Positions 1-7,118 of a DNA stretch of 36,227 bases are shown piece by piece. Source of the DNA: Phelpsiimicrobium sp043802125 (lineage in GTDB: Bacteria > Omnitrophota > Gorgyraeia > Velamenicoccales > Velamenicoccaceae); assembly GCA_043802125.1 (NCBI GenBank), contig JAZDLG010000050.1, forward strand, positions 1 to 36,227, given 5' to 3'. A program made the position numbers and the translations under genes. The first letter of the stretch is position 1, and each line of letters opens with the position of its first letter. The notes beneath the pieces were generated by a model, which was not told where the DNA came from, did no database searches, and saw only the letters and a list, made by a program, of their open reading frames with translations.

Positions 1-1
1 G

Positions 2-430
2 TCACATGCTTTTTATGCCCTCCAGGATACGATGACCCCTGTCAAAGTATCCGCCTTCGGCCTTTTGATGAACGTCATTTTAATTTTCCTCTTCGTTTTT
101 GTTTTTAGATTTCAGATATCAGGCCTGGCCTTGGCTAGTTCCATTTCAGCCTCTGTTAATTTTTACCTTCTTTATCGCGTCCTCAATAAGAGGATAGGTT
201 TTAATTTCAGCCATGATTTTAGCTCAATGGTCGTCAGGTCTTTTGCCATATCCGTTGTCGTGGTCCTGGCCGTCTTTTGGGCCTGGCAGCAATGGTCTTA
301 TCTTGATCCGACTTTTTTAAAGATGTGCGTCGTCTTCTGCTTAGGGGCTGTCTTGTACGCGGCGGGCCTATGGGTATGCGGGGTCAGAGAAGCAAAGGAG
401 TTATTGCTTTGGTTGCGAAAGAGAAGATAA
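2..430 (+). CDS. murJ: MurJ lipid II flippase, C-terminal part (5' end outside window)
   Basis: The frame is open from base 2 and reads SHAFYALQDTMTPVKVS, which matches the conserved MurJ/MviN loop (FYALQDTKTPV-like). Three or four hydrophobic segments follow, and the protein ends in a basic tail (LLLWLRKRR). MurJ is an inner-membrane flippase that exports the peptidoglycan precursor lipid II. About 142 residues are visible; the family is about 500 long, so most of the gene lies upstream. The ATG at 32 is internal, because homology begins before it. The stop codon overlaps the start of uvrC, suggesting cotranscription. The family call rests on the loop motif and the membrane pattern. Confidence 0.8.
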   Translation, partial: SHAFYALQDTMTPVKVSAFGLLMNVILIFLFVFVFRFQISGLALASSISASVNFYLLYRVLNKRIGFNFSHDFSSMVVRSFAISVVVVLAVFWAWQQWSYLDPTFLKMCVVFCLGAVLYAAGLWVCGVREAKELLLWLRKRR

Positions 431-1665
431 AAAATTTCCCTGACGCGCCGGGCGTCTATCTTATGAAGGATGGCAAGGGGCGCGTGATCTACGTGGGCAA
501 AGCCCTGTCGCTAAAAAAAAGGGTGAGGAGTTATTTTCTAAGGTCTCAGCCTTCTGTAAAGACGCAGATAATGCTCTCTTATTGCCGGGCAATAGGCCAT
601 ATAGCAACACCTTCTGAACACGATGCCCTTATCATGGAAGCTGATCTCATCAAGCAGTATAAGCCCCGTTTTAATATCAGCTTGAAAGACGATAAGAGTT
701 ATCCCTATATAAAGATCACCAAAGAAGATTTACCAAGGGTCTTCATCGGCCGCCGAAAGAAGTCCGCCGAGAACGTAGACCACTTCGGCCCGTACACCAG
801 CTCTAATCTTTTACGCCGGGCCTTGACTATCTTGCGTAAAAGTTTCCCTTTTTGCACTTGCCGCAAGTTCCCAAAAAAAGTTTGCCTTAATTACCACATG
901 GGGTTGTGCGCCGGGCCATATCAAAAAAAGATCTCAAAAAGAGCTTACAGGGATATCATAAAGGCCCTTGGAGATTTTTTGACGAAAAGAGATTCCGACC
1001 TCATTGACGATCTCTCATTAAAGATGAGGGATCTTGTCAGGGCCGAGAAGTTTGAAGAGGCGGCCCGTCTCAGGGATAGCTTGGAGGCTTTAAGCATCCT
1101 GGTTTCCTTAAAGAAAACTAATGCTGGGCTATCGCCCGACATTATGGATGATCTGGAGGCTCTGGGATTAGACAAAGAGCCCGCGCGTATTGAAGCTTTT
1201 GATATCTCTGACATCGGGGGCAGCCTGGCTGTCGGATCAATGGTATCTTTTCACAATGGGAAACCCGATAAAGGCAATTACCGCAGGTTTAAAATAAAGA
1301 CGGTCTCGGGTAGTGACGATTACGCTATGATACGCGAAGTCGTGCGCCGGCGCTACGTCAGGCTCGTCATGGAGTTTGCTCAAAAGCCGGACCTTATTGT
1401 TATTGACGGAGGCTTGGGGCATCTGGAGGCCGCGCGATGTGTTTTAAAAGCATTGGATCTAAAACTTCCCATAATTGCTATCGCCAAAAGCGAGGAATTG
1501 ATTTATACTGTTAAGCATAAAAACCCTGTTAAATTAAGCGCTGATTCAGGCATTTTTAGAGTTATCCAGCGCGCCAGGGATGAAGCACATCGCTTCGCGT
1601 TGAAATATCATCATTTATTGCGAACCAAACATGCGTTCCGAAAAGATCAAGCTGACGGATTTTGA
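409..1665 (+). CDS. uvrC: UvrC-type excinuclease, short form without the C-terminal HhH domain
   Basis: UvrC makes the two incisions in nucleotide excision repair. A TTG start at 409 is preferred because AAAGGAG (394-400) sits eight bases upstream and the protein then begins at the GIY-YIG domain; an ATG at 325 would add an unconserved tail read from murJ. From 409 the protein has 418 residues. Visible parts are GIY-YIG nuclease motifs (GVY 15-17, YVG 28-30), a four-cysteine cluster (C149, C151, C159, C167) in the position linked to the UvrC Fe-S cluster, the UVR helical pair (about 200-235), and the RNase H-like nuclease (FDIS near 264, VIDGG 331-335, DEAHRFA 391-397). Typical UvrC has about 600 residues and ends with tandem helix-hairpin-helix motifs. 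Here the protein stops about 20 residues after DEAHRFA. It overlaps the next gene by 35 bases. Confidence 0.9.
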   Translation: MVAKEKIKNFPDAPGVYLMKDGKGRVIYVGKALSLKKRVRSYFLRSQPSVKTQIMLSYCRAIGHIATPSEHDALIMEADLIKQYKPRFNISLKDDKSYPYIKITKEDLPRVFIGRRKKSAENVDHFGPYTSSNLLRRALTILRKSFPFCTCRKFPKKVCLNYHMGLCAGPYQKKISKRAYRDIIKALGDFLTKRDSDLIDDLSLKMRDLVRAEKFEEAARLRDSLEALSILVSLKKTNAGLSPDIMDDLEALGLDKEPARIEAFDISDIGGSLAVGSMVSFHNGKPDKGNYRRFKIKTVSGSDDYAMIREVVRRRYVRLVMEFAQKPDLIVIDGGLGHLEAARCVLKALDLKLPIIAIAKSEELIYTVKHKNPVKLSADSGIFRVIQRARDEAHRFALKYHHLLRTKHAFRKDQADGF

Positions 1666-1912
1666 GAAGCGCGTTTTTGAAGCAGTATTGACTATTCCGC
1701 TTGGCCAGACGCGCAGTTATAAGTGGGTCGCTCAAAGGATTGGCCGGCCGTTAAGCGCGCGGGCCGTGGGTAACGCGTTGAATAAGAATCCTTACGCGCC
1801 CTTTGTGCCTTGCCACCGCGTCATAGCTTCGGACGGCACCCTGGGTGGATATCGTTTTGGAGCGAGAAATAAGAAGGAATTATTAATAAGAGAAAAAGCA
1901 TATAAGGAGTAA
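1631..1912 (+). CDS. Methylated-DNA-protein cysteine methyltransferase, active-site domain only
   Basis: This 93-residue protein is the DNA-binding and alkyl-acceptor domain of the Ogt/MGMT family. It shows the helix region with RSY (28-30), the arginine-finger stretch ARAVGNAL (43-50), and the acceptor motif PCHRV with C61. An intact cysteine indicates a true suicidal alkyltransferase rather than an alkyltransferase-like (ATL) protein, in which Trp usually replaces it. The N-terminal RNase H-like domain of Ogt/MGMT is absent, as in many short ATL-size members. The gene starts inside uvrC in another frame, so the two are probably translationally coupled. Its last codons carry the AAGGAG that serves the next gene. 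Confidence 0.88.
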   Translation: MRSEKIKLTDFEKRVFEAVLTIPLGQTRSYKWVAQRIGRPLSARAVGNALNKNPYAPFVPCHRVIASDGTLGGYRFGARNKKELLIREKAYKE

Positions 1913-1915
1913 GCC

Positions 1916-2992
1916 ATGAATATCAAGGATGTTTTGCGCACTATGTGCGAGCGTGATGCTTCGGACCTTTTTTTAAAAGTTGATAACGTCCCTTACTTGC
2001 GCATTTACGGTGATCTTAAGCCCATGCAGGATGTGCCTGTTTTGCGCGTCGCGGATCTTGAGAAGGTGATCTCCGAGGTCGCGGATGACATCCACCGCAA
2101 GATGCTGCAAAAGTCTTTTGATACTGACTTAGCCATTGACATTGAAGGCCTGGATCGTTTCAGGATAAGCATATTTTTCCAGCGAGGCGTCCCGTCTATT
2201 GTCATGCGCCGCATCAAGAAAGATATCCCTGATTTTAAAGCGCTCCATCTTCCTGAGGCCGTTCTTGGGTCGTTGTCGCACGAAAAGCGGGGCCTGGTAC
2301 TCTTGACCGGACCGGCGGGCAACGGTAAGTCAACAGCCATAGCCAGCATGATAGAGCATATGAACAACAATGTCTCCAGGCATATCCTGACAGTAGAAGA
2401 CCCTATAGAGTTCACGTTCACAGATAAAAAAAGCGTTATAAATCAAAGAGAGTTGGGTTTAGACGTCGCCTCCTACGTCGTCGCCTTAAAACAGGTGACG
2501 CTTCAGAGCCCGGATGTTATATTCATAGGCACTATACGCGATCTGGATACAATGTTAGCAGCCCTTGTCGCGGCGGAGATGGGAATACTTGTCTTAAGCA
2601 CGATACATACGGTCAATACCGCGCAGACGGTGCAGCGCATCATCAATTTTTTCCCGCCTCATCAACACGCGGAGATCAGGATGCAGTTTTCTTTTCTACT
2701 GAAGGGCATTGTTTCTCTCAGGCTCGTGCCGACAGCGGACGGTTCAGGCCGCGTGCCTGCGTATGAGACGATGACGCTTACGCCGTCTATCAGCCGCCTG
2801 ATACGCGACGGCGCTCTGCAGGATATAACGCACTATTTGGAAGAAGGCGCTCTTTTCGGCATGGGTAGTTTTAATCAATGCTTAGCAAGGCTGGTGAGGG
2901 AGAATAAGATAACCGCCGAACAGGCATATAAATTTGCCGACAATAAAGAAGACCTTGAGCTTGAGATAAAGGGTATTAAGAGGTTGATATAA
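1916..2992 (+). CDS. PilT/PilU-like secretion ATPase with altered Walker B
   Basis: A 358-residue member of the PilT family of hexameric ATPases that drive retraction of type IV pili. Visible are the N-terminal PAS-like domain (DASDLFLKV near 14-22), Walker A GPAGNGKST (132-140), the Asp box VEDPIEF (160-166), the His box STIHT (228-232) and a C-terminal domain with AYETM. Two features are odd. The usual Walker B stretch GEMRD reads GTIRD, so Glu is replaced by Thr206. The preceding arginine-rich stretch, usually ALRxALREDPD, reads ALKQVTLQSPD. This suggests a PilU-like accessory or weakly active ATPase. AAGGAG at 1904-1909 precedes the ATG. The stop overlaps the prfB start (TAATG). No other pilus assembly gene is adjacent. 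Confidence 0.85.
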   Translation: MNIKDVLRTMCERDASDLFLKVDNVPYLRIYGDLKPMQDVPVLRVADLEKVISEVADDIHRKMLQKSFDTDLAIDIEGLDRFRISIFFQRGVPSIVMRRIKKDIPDFKALHLPEAVLGSLSHEKRGLVLLTGPAGNGKSTAIASMIEHMNNNVSRHILTVEDPIEFTFTDKKSVINQRELGLDVASYVVALKQVTLQSPDVIFIGTIRDLDTMLAALVAAEMGILVLSTIHTVNTAQTVQRIINFFPPHQHAEIRMQFSFLLKGIVSLRLVPTADGSGRVPAYETMTLTPSISRLIRDGALQDITHYLEEGALFGMGSFNQCLARLVRENKITAEQAYKFADNKEDLELEIKGIKRLI

Positions 2993-4096
2993 TGAGAGAA
3001 GATATTGAAAGAAAAATAAAAGAAGTGATCAGTGTCCTTGAGAGACTACGGGGGTATCTTTGACATTGACAATAAAGACAGCCAGATAGCTTCGCTGCAG
3101 GCCGCGATGGCAGAAGAGGGATTCTGGCAGGATCTTTCCGCGGCTAATGTGATAGTCCAGAAGATCAAATCTTTAAAGACCGTATCCGAACCTTGGCATA
3201 AGCAAGACCAGAGGATAAAAGAAATAAACGAATTTTTTCATATCTCCGCGGGAGAAGGAGAAGATTTTCTTTCGCATCTCAATAGTGACTTAGATTCGTT
3301 GACAGATGAATTAAAGCGCCTTGAGTTTTACACGCTCATGGGAGGCGAATTTGACAAGAACGACGCCATTTTGAGTATCAATGCAGGAGCCGGCGGGACA
3401 GAGTCCTGCGATTGGGCTTCTATGCTGTTAAGGATGTACACACGCTGGGCTCAGGCCCGCGGCTACGATGTGGCTATAACGGACATTCTCCCCGGAGAAG
3501 AAGCCGGCACCAAGAATGTGACTGTTATCATAAAGGGAGAATATGCTTACGGATATTTGCGCTCTGAAGTGGGCGTTCATCGTTTGGTAAGGATATCTCC
3601 TTTTGATTCCAATAAGCGGCGCCATACTTCTTTCGCGTCTGTTGACGTTATTGCCGAGGTCCCGGAAGATGTCCCTATTGACATAAAGCCGGATGAGATA
3701 AAGTTGGATCTTTTTCGCGCGGGCGGCAAAGGCGGCCAGCATGTCAATACCACGGATTCTGCCGTGCGTATTACGCATATCCCGACAGGTATTGTCGTCC
3801 AGTGCCAGAACGAACGGTCCCAGCACCAGAACAAACAGGTGGCGATGAATATTTTAAAATCGCGGCTTTATGAGGCCAAGCGCCGTCAGCAGGAAGAGAA
3901 GTTGTCGCGCGAATACGACAAGAAACAGAGAATAGAATGGGGGTCTCAGATCCGGTCTTACGTCTTGCACCCCTACAATATGGTCAAGGATCACCGCACA
4001 GACCACGAGACAGGTGATTCTACAGGGGTCTTAGACGGCAAGATAGATGATTTTATAGAAGCATATCTGAGGATGTCCAAAACAAATGTAAAATAA
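2992..4096 (+). CDS. prfB: Peptide chain release factor 2, expressed by programmed +1 frameshift
   Basis: RF2 terminates translation at UGA and UAA. The gene starts at ATG 2992, reads 23 codons (MREDIERKIKEV...), meets an in-frame TGA at 3061, and continues in the +1 frame from 3062 to a TAA at 4096, giving 367 residues. Landmarks are the stop-recognition tripeptide SPF (about 202-204) and the catalytic GGQ (about 247-249), both at positions close to those of E. coli RF2. The long +1 frame taken alone (from 3032) would lack the true N-terminus. The start overlaps the stop of the PilT-like gene. secA follows after about 170 bases; secA-prfB adjacency is common in bacteria. Confidence 0.97.
3049..3064 (+). 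promoter_or_regulatory. prfB autoregulatory +1 frameshift site
   Basis: The codons CGG GGG TAT CTT TGA C contain the classic elements: a Shine-Dalgarno-like G-run (3050-3054) three bases before CTT, the slippery CTT codon, the in-frame TGA and a following C. It differs from the E. coli site only in having CGG for AGG. When RF2 is scarce the ribosome slips by one base and makes full-length RF2. Confidence 0.97.
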
Positions 4097-4250
4097 CCTA
4101 AATAGATACTGATGCCTAACCGCTACGCAGGCACAGTAGTTCCCGCTTGCGCGGGATTTCGCTGCATAGACATTACGGTGCTCAAAATTCGCCCAAACAA
4201 CTTACGTCGCAGTAACGCTCCCCTACCTGCGGTAGGGCAGGCTGTAAATT
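4097..4250. repeat. prfB-secA intergenic region with small palindromes
   Basis: No gene is visible in this spacer. It holds two clear hairpins: TCCCGC-TTGC-GCGGGA (4141-4156) and CCCTACC-TGC-GGTAGGG (4221-4237). There is also a weaker TGCCT...AGGCA pair near 4112-4132. None has a T-run directly after it, so they look more like REP-type palindromes than intrinsic terminators. The core CTACCTGCG of the second hairpin recurs in the tandem repeat inside lnt at 7648. Confidence 0.6.
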
Positions 4251-4264
4251 GTGGGCTCATTTAA
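4251..4264 (+). repeat. 14-base direct repeat, copy 1
   Basis: GTGGGCTCATTTAA lies just before the secA start and recurs exactly at 9873-9886, ahead of the second TPR gene. Both copies are in a 5' leader on the + strand. The function is unknown; it may be the end of a dispersed element or a shared regulatory site. Confidence 0.5.
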
Positions 4265-4265
4265 T

Positions 4266-7115
4266 ATGATAAATTTTATACTTTCAAAGATCTTAGGCAC
4301 CCAGAACGAGCGCACCTTAAGGCTGATGAAGCCGCTGATAGACGCAATAAATGCTTTTGAACCGCAGGTAAAAAGCTTAAGCGACGACGCGCTGCGCGCG
4401 AAGACTGAAGCTTTTAAAGAGGCCATAGGCAGCCGTCTAAAAGGATCGGGTTATGACGACGAGGGACTGGATATAAAGGAGAAGAGGCGCATCTGCCTTG
4501 AGGTTTTAGACGGAGTGTTGCCTGAAGCATTCGCTGTTGTGCGGGAGGCATCTGTCAGGACCATAGGCCTTCGTCATTTTGATGTCCAGCTTATCGGCGG
4601 CATAGTGTTGCATCGGGGAGACATAGCTGAGATGGCGACGGGCGAAGGAAAAACGCTCGTAGCCACACTGCCGGTATACCTCAATGCCCTTATGGGTAAA
4701 GGGGTTCATGTTGTTACAGTCAACGATTACTTAGCCAAAAGGGACAGGGAGTGGATGGGCCCTATTTATGAATTTTTAGGGCTGACCGTCGGGGTTATAC
4801 AGAATGACATGGATCCTGAGTCTAGGAAACTCGCTTATGGCTGTGATATCACCTACGGCACCAACAATGAATTCGGCTTTGATTATTTAAGGGACAACAT
4901 GGTCGTGGATAGGTCTCATATGGTTCAGCGCGACCTCCACTATGCAATAGTTGATGAAGTGGATTCCATCTTGGTAGACGAGGCGAGGACGCCGCTGATC
5001 ATTTCAGGGCCGACGGATGACAAGGTGGATAAATATTATACGATAAATCGCATCGTCCCGAAATTAAAACGCAGGATGATCTTAGAAAAAGACGAAATAG
5101 AGGCTAAATATAAAGGCGAAGACTTATCAGTAGGATTTGACGCGGTGGTGGACGAGAAGAACCATACGGTGAACCTCACGGAAGAGGGCATTGCAAAGTC
5201 TGAGGAACTTTTGGGCGTTGCCAATATCTATGACGACCTTTCAGGAGAATGGGCGCACCATATCATCCAGGCCATAAAGGCGCACGACCTCTTTGAGCGC
5301 GACGTTGATTATGTCGTAAAGGAAGGCAAGGTCCTTATAGTAGATGAATTCACGGGCCGTTTGATGCCGGGCCGCAGGTGGTCTGACGGCATGCACCAGG
5401 CCATAGAGGCAAAAGAGAACCTGCGTATTGAAAGCGAGAACCAGACGCTGGCCACTATCACTTTGCAGAATTATTTCCGCATCTACGATAAGTTGGCAGG
5501 CATGACCGGCACCGCTTTTACGGAGGCAAACGAATTTAAGCAGATATATAACTTAGACGTCGTCGTTATACCTACGAACAGGCCTTTATCGCGCACTAAT
5601 TTTTCTGACTCGGTCTTTAAATCAGCTAAAGAAAAATTCAACGCCGTGGTAGATGACATAAAGGCTTCTTGTGAAAAAGGCAGGCCGGTTCTGGTCGGCA
5701 CCATCTCCATTGAAAAGTCCGAGATGTTAAGCAATATGCTTAAACGCATCGGCATAGCGCATAGCGTTTTGAATGCGAAATACCATGAGATGGAAGCGTC
5801 CATAGTAGCGCAGGCAGGACGCTATAAGGCCGTGACTATCGCGACCAACATGGCGGGCCGCGGAACGGACATCCTTTTAGGCGGTAATCCGGAATTCATG
5901 GCAAAATCCATCCTCATAGCGAAAAAAATAGATCCGAAAGCTCCGGAATATAAAGAAGAATACAAAAAGATCTATGAAGATCTAAAGCAGGAGGCAAAAA
6001 AAGAACATGATAGGGTTGTCGATGCCGGCGGCCTGCACGTTATCGGCACAGAGCGCCACGAAGCCCGCAGGATAGACAATCAGCTTCGCGGCCGCTCGGG
6101 CAGGCAGGGAGACCCGGGTTCATCAAGGTTTTACGTTTCTTTGGCAGATGACCTGATGCGCCTGTTCGGTTCGGATAAGCTCGTAGGCATAATGGAGAAG
6201 CTGGGATTGGAAGAAGGCACTGTCATTGAGCACCCGTGGGTCACGCGTTCCATTGAAACGGCGCAGAAAAGGGTGGAGTCGTATAACTTTGATATTCGCA
6301 AACACCTATTGGAATATGACGACGTCATGAATAAGCAGAGAGAAGTGATCTACACCGAACGCCGCACTGTCCTTGAGGGCGAAGACCTTAAGCCCATCAT
6401 CTTTGATATGGTGGATGAAGTCGTAGCAATGGCGGTTGATACGTATTTTTCTAAAGAGGCGCTGCCCGAAGATTGGAACTGGCTGGGCATGGAAGGATGG
6501 CTGAAACAGAAATTCGGTCCTTTTTTCACCATTGAAAAAGATAAGTTGATCAACGAGCTGATAGAGTCTATTAAAGAGGAGCTCATAGCCAGGGCAAAGG
6601 CTTATTTTGACGACAAAGAAGCCAATATAGGCCGCGAGCGCATGCATAGCCTTGAGCGCATGGTCATGTTACACGTGATAGACAGCCGCTGGAAGGACCA
6701 CCTATATAGCATGGATTATTTAAAAGAAGGGATCGGCTTGCGCGCCTATGCCGCAAAGGATCCCTTGATAGAATATAAGCGCGAGGCTTATAATATGTTT
6801 ACCGAGATGATGGGGCGCATCAAGGATGAGATCGTTGAGCTCGTCTTCAGGATGCAGCTTGTTGAAGAGAAGGAATTTAAGGGCGTTTTTAGTTCTTTGC
6901 CTAAGAAGATGGAGCATAAGGAGTTTACCGGCCTTTCCAGGGAAGCTAAACAGCAGATGCAGATGGAGCAAGGAGACTCCGAAGAAGGCCAGGAAGATAA
7001 AGTTGTCGTGCTCCAAAAGGCCGTGCCTGTGAGGAATGAAGGCCCTAAGGTCGGCAGGAATGACCCATGCCCATGCGGCAGCGGCAAGAAATACAAGAAG
7101 TGCTGCGGACAATAA
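4266..7115 (+). CDS. secA: SecA protein translocase ATPase
   Basis: SecA drives export of unfolded preproteins through SecYEG. The ATG at 4266 (MINFILSKILG) is chosen over an in-frame GTG at 4251, because the added residues come from a repeated leader sequence. From 4266 the protein has 949 residues, a normal length. Motifs are Walker A GEGKT (126-130), the DEVD box (228-231) followed by SILVDEARTPLI, the second RecA-like domain with MAGRGTDILLGG and GRSGRQGDPG, and the C-terminal zinc tail with C935, C937, C946 and C947 in CPCGSGKKYKKCC. The intact zinc tail suggests SecB or ribosome interaction. lnt follows after three bases, so they are probably cotranscribed. Confidence 0.98.
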   Translation: MINFILSKILGTQNERTLRLMKPLIDAINAFEPQVKSLSDDALRAKTEAFKEAIGSRLKGSGYDDEGLDIKEKRRICLEVLDGVLPEAFAVVREASVRTIGLRHFDVQLIGGIVLHRGDIAEMATGEGKTLVATLPVYLNALMGKGVHVVTVNDYLAKRDREWMGPIYEFLGLTVGVIQNDMDPESRKLAYGCDITYGTNNEFGFDYLRDNMVVDRSHMVQRDLHYAIVDEVDSILVDEARTPLIISGPTDDKVDKYYTINRIVPKLKRRMILEKDEIEAKYKGEDLSVGFDAVVDEKNHTVNLTEEGIAKSEELLGVANIYDDLSGEWAHHIIQAIKAHDLFERDVDYVVKEGKVLIVDEFTGRLMPGRRWSDGMHQAIEAKENLRIESENQTLATITLQNYFRIYDKLAGMTGTAFTEANEFKQIYNLDVVVIPTNRPLSRTNFSDSVFKSAKEKFNAVVDDIKASCEKGRPVLVGTISIEKSEMLSNMLKRIGIAHSVLNAKYHEMEASIVAQAGRYKAVTIATNMAGRGTDILLGGNPEFMAKSILIAKKIDPKAPEYKEEYKKIYEDLKQEAKKEHDRVVDAGGLHVIGTERHEARRIDNQLRGRSGRQGDPGSSRFYVSLADDLMRLFGSDKLVGIMEKLGLEEGTVIEHPWVTRSIETAQKRVESYNFDIRKHLLEYDDVMNKQREVIYTERRTVLEGEDLKPIIFDMVDEVVAMAVDTYFSKEALPEDWNWLGMEGWLKQKFGPFFTIEKDKLINELIESIKEELIARAKAYFDDKEANIGRERMHSLERMVMLHVIDSRWKDHLYSMDYLKEGIGLRAYAAKDPLIEYKREAYNMFTEMMGRIKDEIVELVFRMQLVEEKEFKGVFSSLPKKMEHKEFTGLSREAKQQMQMEQGDSEEGQEDKVVVLQKAVPVRNEGPKVGRNDPCPCGSGKKYKKCCGQ

Positions 7116-7118
7116 CCT

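Noticed and set aside
325..408. ATG 325 as the uvrC start
   Set aside because: The added residues are a shifted reading of murJ, and a good ribosome site points to TTG 409.
3032..3061. Separate RF2 gene starting at ATG 3032
   Set aside because: The canonical frameshift site and the 23-codon first frame from 2992 show that this is the programmed +1 frame.
4251..4265. GTG 4251 as the secA start
   Set aside because: It lies in a sequence repeated at 9873, and SecA homology begins at MINF from 4266.
6306..7112. Long antisense frames opposite secA
   Set aside because: They mirror the codon pattern of secA and contain no recognisable domain or ribosome site.
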